Of a stretch of DNA of 43,202 nt, positions 32,004 to 40,421 are shown piece after piece; the first letter of the stretch is position 1, and each line of letters begins with the position of its first letter. Source of the DNA: Paraktedonobacter sp035294465 (GTDB lineage Bacteria; Chloroflexota; Ktedonobacteria; Ktedonobacterales; Ktedonobacteraceae); assembly GCA_035294465.1 (NCBI GenBank), contig DATGKW010000112.1, positions 1 through 43,202 on the forward strand, read 5' to 3'. The notes beneath the pieces are model-generated. The model ran no database searches. It saw only the letters and a list, made by a program, of their open reading frames with translations, and had not been told where the DNA came from. Both the position numbers and the translations under genes were made by a program.

Positions 32004-32036
32004 AGAGGAGCCGTCCAGGCTCCTCTTGTTTGCTTT
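32004..32036 (+). terminator. Intrinsic terminator after ogt
   Basis: AGAGGAGCC (32004-32012) and GGCTCCTCT (32018-32026) form a perfect 9-bp stem with a 5-base loop, followed by the T-rich TGTTTGCTTT. Confidence 0.7.
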
Positions 32037-32064
32037 ACTTCTCCGCGTCTGGCTGCCCGCTCCG

Positions 32065-32403
32065 TCAGCGGTAGTTTCCCGCCTGGGCAAGTAATGCCCT
32101 GGACAGGCCACGAATGATAATCGCGTCCAACGAGAGAATCAGCAAGATCATCACAATCCAGAGCCAGGTTAGCGGCTCACCCATCTGGTTTGCCGGGTTC
32201 TGCGGATTAAAGGACATGATCAGCAAGGGAACGAGGAATATCAGGGGAATAGCGACCAGCGCCACGCAGCAGGCGAGCACGACCAGCGGCCAGAAAAAGC
32301 GCCACCAGCCAAAATCACGCAAGTTCTCTGTTTTTGCGGTGCCATATGCTTCACGATGTTCAGTGACCGGCTGCTTCGCCGCCACAGTTGTTGTGTCTTC
32401 CAT
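32065..32403 (-). CDS. Small two-helix membrane protein
   Basis: I do not recognise a family. A 112-residue protein with a polar N-terminus of about 30 residues, two hydrophobic helices (about 37-63 and 77-98) and a short basic tail. Its start is ATG 32403, with GAGGAG 8 bases upstream; the frame's first codon is a TTG just before it. A TATAAT on the minus strand (32449-32444) is a possible -10. It is convergent with ogt and divergent from the SWIM-protein gene. Confidence 0.6.
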   Translation of the reverse strand: MEDTTTVAAKQPVTEHREAYGTAKTENLRDFGWWRFFWPLVVLACCVALVAIPLIFLVPLLIMSFNPQNPANQMGEPLTWLWIVMILLILSLDAIIIRGLSRALLAQAGNYR

Positions 32404-32554
32404 CAAAAGCGCTCCTCAAGGATGGTAATTGTCTGACGGCTCTATTATAGCAGAAAACGTGAGGTGCGATGGGCCGGAGTGCTCTGGTTCACTCTACCCG
32501 GCAAGTGTGGAGGCCGGCTCACTGTGTCTGGGAAACCCCATAGTCAGGTTCCAT

Positions 32555-32583
32555 TTGTCCCTATCTTTAAAACATGTTACAAT
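32555..32583 (+). promoter_or_regulatory. Promoter of the SWIM/helicase-associated gene pair
   Basis: TTGTCC (32555-32560), a 17-base spacer and TACAAT (32578-32583). It predicts a start near 32590, which rules out the in-frame ATG at 32464 and supports ATG 32629. Confidence 0.55.
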
Positions 32584-32628
32584 ACTGAAAATTTTCGTAG
32601 TCGATGCGTGCGATTCTGGATAATAGAT

Positions 32629-35055
32629 ATGGATGATATTGTGCCTGGCGCACTGCAACACCTGCGCGAAGCCGATGTGATTGGCCTCGCGGGACTGGCT
32701 GAGGCAGCGCTGGGACAGGAGTATTGCCGTAGTGGATATGTCGCTACGACGAAACGGCGAGGGATGCGTCTCTCCGGCGTTGTTACGCTGCCTGGACTGG
32801 CTTCCAGTGCCGAGCCAGACCAGCAGACAGGAGAGAAGCAAGATCTGCACAAAGCGCTTACTGCGCCCGCCCGGCGCTTCGAGGTTGAGGTAGAGGTAGC
32901 AGACCGCAATTCCTGTGAGGTTATATGTACATGTGGGAAGCGGGCAGCGTTCATTTGTGCTCATGCCGCCGCCTTGCTCTATCAATGGATCAATCAGCCC
33001 TACGCGTTTGTCCCACTGCCACCTGGGGCAGAGAGAGGGAACGGCGTTGTTTCCGACTGGCCCGTGAAGGGGGAAATAGTCGCGTTAAAAAGCGGAGAGG
33101 AACATTCGGAGACGGTTAAACAGGGGCCTTCCGTTGCAAGGTACGCACCACTTGCGCTTTCCTCACGCCATCAACCGGCGCATACGGTCGAGGAGACGCT
33201 GGCTCAGTTGGGCTTGAGCGAGCTGCGCGCGCTCGCACGAGAATATGGGATTACGCCGACCGGAATGAGCAAGCAGCAGTTAAGTGAAACAATGATTGAG
33301 ACGCTGTGCCAGCCCGAAGCCGTTCGGCGCGTGGTTGGGACACTGGAGAAGCCGCAGCGCCAGCTACTGGCCGCTTTCGCCCTGGCCGGCGGCTCGCTGA
33401 GCGATGAGGATCTGCGTGGATTGTTCGAGCGGTTTTCTCTGGGCAATAGCGGGACGTTGCAGGATATGCTGCTGGCTTTGCAGGCAAAGCTGCTGATTGT
33501 CCGTAATAGCTTCAACCATTCACTCCAGCAACGCTTCAACCTGAGTGCGTCATCGCTGGATATTAGCTGGTATATTCCCCGGGAAGTGCGCGAGTCCCTC
33601 CATGTTACGCTACCGATCACACCCTTTAATGTCGAAGTCCCATATGGGAAGGGAGCCAATCCCTCGTTGCCAACGTTGCACCACGCCCAACCGTACAAAT
33701 TGCTGGAAGATTTGCTGCTGATCGCGCGTGCGCTGGATGATTTTGTGGGAGAACCGGCTGAGAAGTCTACGTCACGCAGTGGTTCGCTTCTCGCAGGCGG
33801 TCGCGTCTCCTCAGATGGCTCGTTGGCTTTGCCGCCTCCTGACGACCTGCCTGCTCTGCCACTGATCGAACATTTGCGTGCTACGGCGCCACGCTCCCCA
33901 GCTTTTCTGCGTTTCGCGGTGCGCCTGCTGCGTCTAGCTCCTCTTCTTACGAGAGAAGAGGGCGGGCAAACGCATCTGCATGCCTTGCCCACTGCCGCCC
34001 GGCTCTTGCTGGGTCCTACGCGTCTGGACATACTCTATGATCTGTTTACACGCTGGCTGAAGCAAACTTCCTACGCTGAGTTATATGAACTCACGGAGAA
34101 TGGATTACGTGTGCGCTGCCGGTCTACCCCCTTGAATCAGCCAGACTTGCGCCGGGGTGAGCTTGAGCAGGAGAATAGCGAGGCTCGCCAGGATTTGCTT
34201 GCGCTGCTGGCTCAGGTGCCAGTAGGCGAATGGGTCAATTTCTCGGCTTTCGCTCGCTTTATCTATCGCCTGCGCCCGACTTTCTTGCAGCACCGACAAC
34301 AACTTTTTCCCTCGCCGCATTGGTGGATTGAGCAGGAAGAGGGCCATCCTTTGCGCCCAACGCAGCTCGCCGACTGGCTGCGGGCCGAGGGGCGCTACCT
34401 GGCTCATCTGATCCAGGGACCGCTGCACTGGTGGGGGCTTTGCGACCTTGCTATCTCTGTGCATGGGCAGTTGCTGGCCTTTCGCCTGACCTCTATGACC
34501 GGCTTTCTCTTTCATGGCCTGATTCCTTCTGTTCAGGATCAGGCGAGAGAAACGGATGCTCCTGTCGCGCCTGCTCTTACGGTTTCGCCAGAGGGTTATG
34601 TGCTTATTCCCTGCCGGCCTGCCAACTGGCCGCTGATCGCCATTATAGAGGACTTTGCCGAAAGCAAGGGGGTGCGGGATGAGAAGCTGGTTTATGTCCT
34701 GACCGCACGCTCGTTAGGTGAGGCAATTGGCCGGGGACGTGATCCCCAGGCGTTGCTCGCCCTGCTGCGCAGTTTCGATGGTTCTGGCGAAGGGAAAGCT
34801 CTGCGCGATCTCCTGGAGAGCATGGAGCGCCGGATTGCCAATTACGGGCGGGTGCGCCTGTATACCGATGTGCCGCTGCTCCAAACGGCTGACAGTTCCG
34901 TTCTACAGCAGCTCACAGCCCTCACTTCTCTGGATGAGCATATTATTCGCCCTATCCAGCCGACTCTGTTCCTGCTCAGGAAACGCGGAGTGGGACGGCT
35001 GGTAGAGGAGTTGAAGCGGCGTGGCCTGGTTCCGCTCGTACACGAAGAGGTCTGA
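32629..35055 (+). CDS. SWIM zinc-finger, SAP and helicase-associated domain protein
   Basis: An 808-residue protein without enzyme motifs. A SWIM zinc finger lies near the N-terminus: C100-T-C102-x7-C110-A-H112, preceded by a strand-rich part. A SAP-like DNA-binding helix pair follows (about 195-230, LSELRALAREYGITPTGMSK). The middle is helical and Pro/Leu-rich. The last ~170 residues (VSPEGYVLIPCRPANWPLI, VYVLTARSLGEAIGRGRDP, GRVRLYTDVPLLQ) match the helicase-associated domain related to the XPB N-terminal region (PF13625 type). No Walker A or DEAH motor is present. SWIM and SAP imply nucleic-acid binding. The next gene is a paralogue, 5 bases downstream. Start chosen from the promoter at 32555-32583. 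Confidence 0.72.
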   Translation: MDDIVPGALQHLREADVIGLAGLAEAALGQEYCRSGYVATTKRRGMRLSGVVTLPGLASSAEPDQQTGEKQDLHKALTAPARRFEVEVEVADRNSCEVICTCGKRAAFICAHAAALLYQWINQPYAFVPLPPGAERGNGVVSDWPVKGEIVALKSGEEHSETVKQGPSVARYAPLALSSRHQPAHTVEETLAQLGLSELRALAREYGITPTGMSKQQLSETMIETLCQPEAVRRVVGTLEKPQRQLLAAFALAGGSLSDEDLRGLFERFSLGNSGTLQDMLLALQAKLLIVRNSFNHSLQQRFNLSASSLDISWYIPREVRESLHVTLPITPFNVEVPYGKGANPSLPTLHHAQPYKLLEDLLLIARALDDFVGEPAEKSTSRSGSLLAGGRVSSDGSLALPPPDDLPALPLIEHLRATAPRSPAFLRFAVRLLRLAPLLTREEGGQTHLHALPTAARLLLGPTRLDILYDLFTRWLKQTSYAELYELTENGLRVRCRSTPLNQPDLRRGELEQENSEARQDLLALLAQVPVGEWVNFSAFARFIYRLRPTFLQHRQQLFPSPHWWIEQEEGHPLRPTQLADWLRAEGRYLAHLIQGPLHWWGLCDLAISVHGQLLAFRLTSMTGFLFHGLIPSVQDQARETDAPVAPALTVSPEGYVLIPCRPANWPLIAIIEDFAESKGVRDEKLVYVLTARSLGEAIGRGRDPQALLALLRSFDGSGEGKALRDLLESMERRIANYGRVRLYTDVPLLQTADSSVLQQLTALTSLDEHIIRPIQPTLFLLRKRGVGRLVEELKRRGLVPLVHEEV

Positions 35056-35060
35056 ATAAC

Positions 35061-37487
35061 ATGGAACAGGGCGATTTTCACTTGCTGCAAACTGTGCCGC
35101 CGTATCATCTGCAAGCGATCATCAAAAGCCGCTTGAGTACTCCCGCTGGCAAAGGCGAGGGAGGCCCGTTTGATCCCGAATCGCTCACTCTAGATGAGCT
35201 TGCTGAATATCTCTTTGATCCACGTGCCTGTCGTGAAGTGTTACGCGCGCTGGGGGGCCCCGAGGCTTGCGTTTTGCGCGAACTGGTGGCCTGTGGCGGG
35301 CGCGCGAACAGCCGCGATCTGGCGCTGTACTTTAGCTCTGCTGGCTCGCCTTTTGCCGCATATACTCACGCTCATGAGATAAATGAGAGTGTTGTTGCTT
35401 CTCCTTCCTCTATGCTTGTCTCCAGGTACCCTACAGGAGGATCGTCGCTCTATCCTGTCCCTCATCCTCACGGGGCTTTTGAGCAGGCGTTGCATCATCT
35501 CCTCTTGCTTGGCCTGCTGTTCTGGGGGAGACAGACAAACTTCGTGGGGCGTGACTATTCCAGCGGAGTGTACGATGGAGTATTGATTGTTCCCCCGACG
35601 ATTGTGCAACTGGCAAGCCAGGAGTGGAAGCTGGATGAGCCGCCGCAGCGACAGGAAGACGAGCGGCTTGATGAGGGGATGCGTACCTTGCAGCGCGCTC
35701 TCTACCTCTACTGGTCGCTGGTCGCTGGCACACATGATGGCCTGCCCCTGGTAAGCAGCGGTTTACTCTCGCGTCTGGCTCTACGCCAGGTCATCGAGCA
35801 CCTGGCTTCGCTGAACAGGTTCTGGCCCGGCCTCACGATGGAACAGATCCATAGCGAGAGCGACGTGCCGTATCTGCTCTTTATACGGTTGCTTCTCATG
35901 AAGCTGGATTTGCTCTACGAGAAGCAGGGGACGCTACGCGCTGCTCCGGCACAAGAGTTTTTTCTCCTTCCTCTGGCCGAACGTACCTGGCGTTGTTTTC
36001 ATCTCTGGCTGGAGACGCCGTTCTGGAATGAGCTGGCCTCTATTCCCAACGTGGTAGCCCAACCTGGGCCTGCCCCATTGGAACCGGCTCATGAGGAGGT
36101 GGTGCGCTCGCGTCAGGTTGTGGTCGAGCACGTTTTACGGGCCGAGCCGCAGACCTGGCACGCGCTCCCTACGTTTATTGCCCGCATGAAGCTATACGCG
36201 ACGTATCTGCTTTTTCCGCGTCAATATGGTCTGCGTGCAGAGCGTTATTCGGTTGGCAGCAACCCATATGGCTGGAATTTTCGCCTGCGTCGTGGCTGGT
36301 TGACGCATCGCGAGGGCTGGCACCTGGTAGAAGGAGGCTTTATCCGCTCTCTCATTACCGGGCCGCTAGCCTGGCTGGGCATGGTTGAACTGGATGAGAG
36401 AGAGCATCCAGATGCATTTCGTCTGGCCCAGGGAACGGGGCAGGTAGCCAGGGTAACCCCCCCGCAAGCCTCGGAGGAGGTCTGGGGACGTCTCGTGGTC
36501 CAGCCAAACTTCGACCTGGTGGCTCTGGCCCCCGTTTCCGAGGCTCTTCTGATCAAGCTGGATCAGTTCGCGGAACGTGTGCGCCTGGAACACATTGCTC
36601 AATATCATATGAACAAGGCTAGCGTCACGCGCGCGATCCAGCTTGGTCTGAGCGCCGAAACTATTCAACAAACCCTGGAGCAGGCAGCCGGAGGTACTAT
36701 TCCACAGAATGTACACTATTCACTGTTAGAGTGGGAACGCCAAGTGAGGCGCGTCGAACTCTGGCCAGACGCGACCCTGTTGGAAGTCGACGAGCCTGAA
36801 CTGCTGGACGCGCTCTTTGCTGATCCCGCTGCCCGGCCCTGGCTGGTGCGGCGGCTCGCTCCTACGCTAGCCGAAGTTGCAAACGAATACCTCGCACCCC
36901 TGCAAGAATTGCTTTGGCAGCGCGATTACCTGCCCGCGCTGACTTCGGCCTCGCAGTCGCAAGATCTCTTATCCGGCGTACCTTTGCCTATGCACGAGGC
37001 CCAGTGGTATCTCCTGCCAGATGGCCTTCTCCGGCCCTGCTACGCGCTTGCCAACCTCTACCTGGCGACCGAATTGGAGCGTATTACCGAAGCCGATGAA
37101 GCCAGCGGCTGGCGTCGCATTACCCCGGCCTCTCTTCGACACGCCCTGGCTTCCGGGATCTCGCTTACCAGCATCCTTGACTTCCTGCAGCGCTATTGCG
37201 CCGGTGGTATCCCCGGCTCCTTCCTGATTCGCCTCAAACTCTGGGGCGGTGGCTACACCGAACAAGCTCTGCAAGTCCAGAACTCGCCACTGCTCAGCCT
37301 CCCCGCCCAGATTCTAAACGATATCCTTGCCGATGAAGAGATTGGCCCCCTCCTGGGCACGCCTGTTCCGGCAGAAAAGCGTGTGGTGCCTGTTTCTTCG
37401 GAGAATGTGGGGAAGGTGGTAGAATTGTTAAAAGAGAGAGGGTTTGAGATATCAGAAAAACCAGTTGACAACGGACCTGTCCTGTAG
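35061..37487 (+). CDS. Helicase-associated (XPB N-terminal-like) domain protein with duplicated module
   Basis: Also 808 residues and paralogous to the preceding protein: compare EGGFIRSLITGPLAWLGMVE with EGRYLAHLIQGPLHWWGLCD in the first. It lacks the SWIM finger. The helicase-associated module (VVQPNFDLVALAPVSEALLI, then HMNKASVTRAIQLGLSAETI) is followed by an apparent second copy near the C-terminus (GWRRITPASLRHALASGISL). No ATPase motif is present. GAAGAGG lies before the ATG, and the 5-base gap means one operon. It may form a heteromer with its neighbour on DNA. In mycobacteria a related protein is encoded next to an XPB helicase; no such helicase is in this window. Confidence 0.72.
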   Translation: MEQGDFHLLQTVPPYHLQAIIKSRLSTPAGKGEGGPFDPESLTLDELAEYLFDPRACREVLRALGGPEACVLRELVACGGRANSRDLALYFSSAGSPFAAYTHAHEINESVVASPSSMLVSRYPTGGSSLYPVPHPHGAFEQALHHLLLLGLLFWGRQTNFVGRDYSSGVYDGVLIVPPTIVQLASQEWKLDEPPQRQEDERLDEGMRTLQRALYLYWSLVAGTHDGLPLVSSGLLSRLALRQVIEHLASLNRFWPGLTMEQIHSESDVPYLLFIRLLLMKLDLLYEKQGTLRAAPAQEFFLLPLAERTWRCFHLWLETPFWNELASIPNVVAQPGPAPLEPAHEEVVRSRQVVVEHVLRAEPQTWHALPTFIARMKLYATYLLFPRQYGLRAERYSVGSNPYGWNFRLRRGWLTHREGWHLVEGGFIRSLITGPLAWLGMVELDEREHPDAFRLAQGTGQVARVTPPQASEEVWGRLVVQPNFDLVALAPVSEALLIKLDQFAERVRLEHIAQYHMNKASVTRAIQLGLSAETIQQTLEQAAGGTIPQNVHYSLLEWERQVRRVELWPDATLLEVDEPELLDALFADPAARPWLVRRLAPTLAEVANEYLAPLQELLWQRDYLPALTSASQSQDLLSGVPLPMHEAQWYLLPDGLLRPCYALANLYLATELERITEADEASGWRRITPASLRHALASGISLTSILDFLQRYCAGGIPGSFLIRLKLWGGGYTEQALQVQNSPLLSLPAQILNDILADEEIGPLLGTPVPAEKRVVPVSSENVGKVVELLKERGFEISEKPVDNGPVL

Positions 37488-37493
37488 TATAGT
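37465..37493 (+). promoter_or_regulatory. Strong promoter for the tRNA pair
   Basis: A perfect TTGACA (37465-37470), a 17-base spacer and TATAGT (37488-37493). The spacer covers the last codons and stop of the upstream gene, and transcription would begin near 37500. Confidence 0.75.
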
Positions 37494-37543
37494 AATGGCA
37501 CATACGAGAGAGCCTTGTAAAGGGTTTGATCGTGGGAAAAGAT

Positions 37544-37618
37544 GCGGGAGTGGCTCAGAGGTAGAGCGCTTCCTTGCCAAGGAAGATGTCGCGGGTTCGA
37601 ATCCCGTCTCCCGCTCCA
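37544..37618 (+). tRNA. tRNA-Gly(GCC)
   Basis: A full cloverleaf: acceptor GCGGGAG/CTCCCGC, anticodon arm CTTCC-TTGCCAA-GGAAG with anticodon GCC, and T arm GCGGG-TTCGAAT-CCCGT. Discriminator T is at 37615 and CCA is encoded at 37616-37618. Confidence 0.96.
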
Positions 37619-37630
37619 TTTTGTATACAG

Positions 37631-37701
37631 GGCGACGTCGCCAAGTGGTAAGGCACGGCTCTGCAAAAGCTGCACCAGCGGTTCGAATCCGCTCGTCGCC
37701 T
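37631..37701 (+). tRNA. tRNA-Cys(GCA)
   Basis: A full cloverleaf: acceptor GGCGACG/CGTCGCC, anticodon arm CGGCT-CTGCAAA-AGCTG with anticodon GCA, and T arm AGCGG-TTCGAAT-CCGCT. The 3' end reads T then CCT, so CCA is not encoded and must be added enzymatically. It lies 12 bases after tRNA-Gly. Confidence 0.95.
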
Positions 37702-37707
37702 CCTATG

Positions 37708-37738
37708 AGACGTGATTTTTAGTGGTCACGTCTTTTTT
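37708..37738 (+). terminator. Intrinsic terminator of the tRNA operon
   Basis: AGACGTGA (37708-37715) pairs perfectly with TCACGTCT (37726-37733), followed by TTTTT (37734-37738). Confidence 0.8.
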
Positions 37739-37800
37739 ATCGAAGCGCGCTATACGGCCCTCGGCCTCTCGCTGAAGGGAGTCATCACCGGGAATTGCTT

Positions 37801-38622
37801 ATGCGCCAGCAGCACAGTTACTCCACCGAAGCTCTCATCCTCAGACGCAGCGATCTTGGCGAAGCCGACCGCATTGTGACGCTATTTACTCCCCACAAAG
37901 GCAAGTTTCACGCCATTGCTAAAGGCTCGCGCAGGCCGGTGAGCAAGCTGGCGGGGCACCTGGAATTGCTCAATCGCAGCCAGCTGCAAATCGCGCTTGG
38001 TCGCAACCTGGATATCATCACGCAGGCTGAGGTGCGCGAGAATTTTTTGCGCCTGCGTACCAGCCTCTGGCATATGACCTGCGGCTTCTACCTGGCGGAA
38101 CTGGTGGATCGCTTTGTGGAGGAGCGTGTGGTGCATGCCGATATCTATACCCTGCTCTTGCAAACGCTGCGCTACCTGGACGTCGATGCCTCTGCTCTGA
38201 TTGCACAGCGTGCGCAGGATAGCAGTGTTGAGCAGGCGCAATCTCACGGTAGAACTCCTCTCTTGCTGCGCTACTTCGAGCTGCACTTGCTCACTGCTGT
38301 GGGCTATGCTCCATCCTTGCAAACCTGTGTCTCCTGCTCCGGCGAGCTGCTTGCAGGGGAGAACGGCTTTAAAGCCTCGCTGGGTGGCGTGCTCTGTCGG
38401 CAATGTTCGCATCTGTGGGAGCGCCGCCTTTCGCCCAACGCTTTAAAGGTACTGCGCTATATTCAGGACAATCCCTGGCGCGAGGCCGGGCGCGTGCGTC
38501 TCAATACTCCCTTGCGCGCGGAATTGGAGGCGGTTATGCATAGTCTCCTGCGTTTTCACCTGGAACGCGATCTCAAGTCGTGGCGCTTCCTTGATATGCT
38601 CAGCCTGCCTACCGAGCCATGA
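37801..38622 (+). CDS. recO: DNA repair protein RecO
   Basis: A 273-residue RecFOR-pathway mediator that binds SSB and RecR and loads RecA onto gapped DNA. The N-terminal OB-fold (ALILRRSDLGEADRIVTLFT, then GKFHAIAKGSRRP) and the C-terminal helical domain are complete. The zinc finger is present as CVSCSGE with CRQCS. ATG 37801 has GGGA 7 bases upstream; an in-frame TTG at 37795 is a less likely start. It follows the tRNA terminator, and no promoter was identified with confidence. Confidence 0.93.
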   Translation: MRQQHSYSTEALILRRSDLGEADRIVTLFTPHKGKFHAIAKGSRRPVSKLAGHLELLNRSQLQIALGRNLDIITQAEVRENFLRLRTSLWHMTCGFYLAELVDRFVEERVVHADIYTLLLQTLRYLDVDASALIAQRAQDSSVEQAQSHGRTPLLLRYFELHLLTAVGYAPSLQTCVSCSGELLAGENGFKASLGGVLCRQCSHLWERRLSPNALKVLRYIQDNPWREAGRVRLNTPLRAELEAVMHSLLRFHLERDLKSWRFLDMLSLPTEP

Positions 38623-38719
38623 TTTTCCCCCTTCCATTCTTAGCCCCTCTGTGATACAGTTGCCATGTTCAGCACTCGCTCTGCTGAGTCAGACTTTATC
38701 CCCTGTATTGGAGGCGCGC

Positions 38720-40129
38720 ATGAGTGATCTTTCTCCGTCATCCAGCGTTGAGACGGCTGCGACAAAACGGACAGTGCGGTCCTATCCCATGTATGTCTTC
38801 TGGGTCATGTTTGTGATCAGCTTCTTGAACTACACTGATCGCTATGTCCTGACCGGGGCTGCCAACGTCGTCGCTCATGAACTGGGCTTTGGCGTGGATG
38901 GCATCGGATATATTGCCTCGGCTTTCCTGATCGTCTATACTCTGGTGACGATTCCGCTAGGTATTCTGGCCGACCGGACGAAGCGCAAAGATGTGATAGC
39001 CGGCTGCGTGGGAATCTGGAGCGCTATCACCGCACTAACGGCCGTGTCTTTCAACTTTATTTCGCTCTTCTTTTTCCGTATGCTGCTGGGGGTTGGCGAA
39101 GCCGGCTACTTCCCAGCTGGCACCGCGCTGATGGGGGACTATTTTCCGCGTGTGCAGCGCTCACGCGTCATGAGCTGGTGGAGCGTCGCACAATTAGTCG
39201 GCATCCTGGTAGGCTATGCGCTGGGAGGCGAGCTGGCCGGCATTTACCTTGGAAGCTGGCGCCTGGCCTTTCTCTTTACCGGCATCCCTGGCCTTGTTCT
39301 GGCCTTTCTGGCCTGGAAGCTGCGCGAGCCGCGCCGCAACGAGGCAGACGAAGGCGAGGCAGTGGCCAGCGCCCCTGCTATCGCAGATGTGGGGGAAAAA
39401 ATAACGCCGCCGCCTGTCAACCCTTTCTCGCAAATAGGCAGATTGCTGCGTATCAAGTCGCTGGTCGTCTTGATCGTTATGCAGATTTTCGCGTTTTTTG
39501 TGTTGAGTGTTGCTACCACATACCTGCCGACCTTCCTGCAACAAAAGGATCTCTACGGCCTGAAAAGCGGCGTCGCCGGTCTCTTCTCCGGCGGGGTAAT
39601 TGTGCTGGCGGGCCTGGTTGGGACTATTTTCGGCGGCTACCTGGCGGACTGGCTCAACAAAGTGCATCCGGGATCGCGCATCCTGGTCTGCGGCATTGGT
39701 TTTTTGCTCAGCGCCCCGACCTTTGCCCTGGCTGTGACTTCTAGCAGTTTTGGCGTATTTACCATCTTTTTTATCATAACAACCATCCTGATCACGTTTT
39801 ACACTGGACCAAGCACGGCGGCGACTCAGGATGTCGCGCCAGCGGTTCTGCGCGCCTCTGCGGTAGCGGTTTCGCTGCTGATTGCTCATCTGCTGGGGGA
39901 CGCGCTCTCTCCATCGCTGGTTGGTGTGCTGGCTCGCTCATTTGATCCCACGGGCGGTACCCATTTCGCCCGCAACCTCGCTGGCCACGATCTCGGCCAC
40001 GCGATGCTCGTCACCTGTACTCCTGCCCTAGCGATTGCCGGACTGGTCGGCCTCTTCGGCGCGCGCTGGATGAAGTCTGATGTTGCCGTAGCTCAAGAGG
40101 CGGATCGCCTGGCGAAACAGGTGGCATAG
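38720..40129 (+). CDS. Major facilitator superfamily transporter
   Basis: A 469-residue MFS permease with about 12 membrane helices. LNYTDRYVLTGA (helix 1 end) and the loop 2-3 motif GILADRTKRKDVIAG are typical MFS signatures, and FFRMLLGVGEAGYFPAG in helix 4-5 matches the anion/organophosphate-like and spinster/sugar-acid transporter groups. A central cytoplasmic loop of about 50 charged residues separates the two halves. The frame opens at 38591, but ATG 38720 has GGAGG 6 bases upstream. Substrate is uncertain, perhaps an organic anion. A clear terminator follows. Confidence 0.9.
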   Translation: MSDLSPSSSVETAATKRTVRSYPMYVFWVMFVISFLNYTDRYVLTGAANVVAHELGFGVDGIGYIASAFLIVYTLVTIPLGILADRTKRKDVIAGCVGIWSAITALTAVSFNFISLFFFRMLLGVGEAGYFPAGTALMGDYFPRVQRSRVMSWWSVAQLVGILVGYALGGELAGIYLGSWRLAFLFTGIPGLVLAFLAWKLREPRRNEADEGEAVASAPAIADVGEKITPPPVNPFSQIGRLLRIKSLVVLIVMQIFAFFVLSVATTYLPTFLQQKDLYGLKSGVAGLFSGGVIVLAGLVGTIFGGYLADWLNKVHPGSRILVCGIGFLLSAPTFALAVTSSSFGVFTIFFIITTILITFYTGPSTAATQDVAPAVLRASAVAVSLLIAHLLGDALSPSLVGVLARSFDPTGGTHFARNLAGHDLGHAMLVTCTPALAIAGLVGLFGARWMKSDVAVAQEADRLAKQVA

Positions 40130-40156
40130 TTTCTGCGTTGCATTTTTACGGCAGAG

Positions 40157-40195
40157 AGAGGGGAGGCAGCGAGAAGTTGCCTGCCCTCTATTTTT
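40157..40195 (+). terminator. Intrinsic terminator after the MFS gene
   Basis: AGAGGGGAGGCA (40157-40168) pairs with TGCCTGCCCTCT (40178-40189) with a single mismatch and a 9-base loop, followed by ATTTTT. Confidence 0.75.
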
Positions 40196-40287
40196 CTCTT
40201 TCTACACCGTTTTCTCTACAGGAGGGATGCTGTAAAAGCTGTTTTGGTCTCTGGTTAGAGACTATTCTAGTCGAGGTCTAGATATGT

Positions 40288-40293
40288 TATAAT
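40288..40293 (+). promoter_or_regulatory. Candidate -10 box for the kinase-TPR gene
   Basis: A perfect TATAAT lies 129 bases before the kinase start. The -35 region is weak (TTCTAG at 17 bases). It implies a leader of about 120 bases. Confidence 0.4.
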
Positions 40294-40421
40294 GCGCCCA
40301 AAGCAGAATGAAGATAACCGGGGATGAAAACTGTGTATTCTTGAATTCTTCTGCGCTTACAAGAGCTGAGGTCAGGGCGAAAGTGAAGTTCAAACAGTAT
40401 CATTGATGAGCGGTGTAGAAT

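Noticed and set aside
32464..32628. Longer N-terminus for the SWIM protein from ATG 32464
   Set aside because: A good promoter at 32555-32583 would lie inside it, so transcription begins after that ATG.
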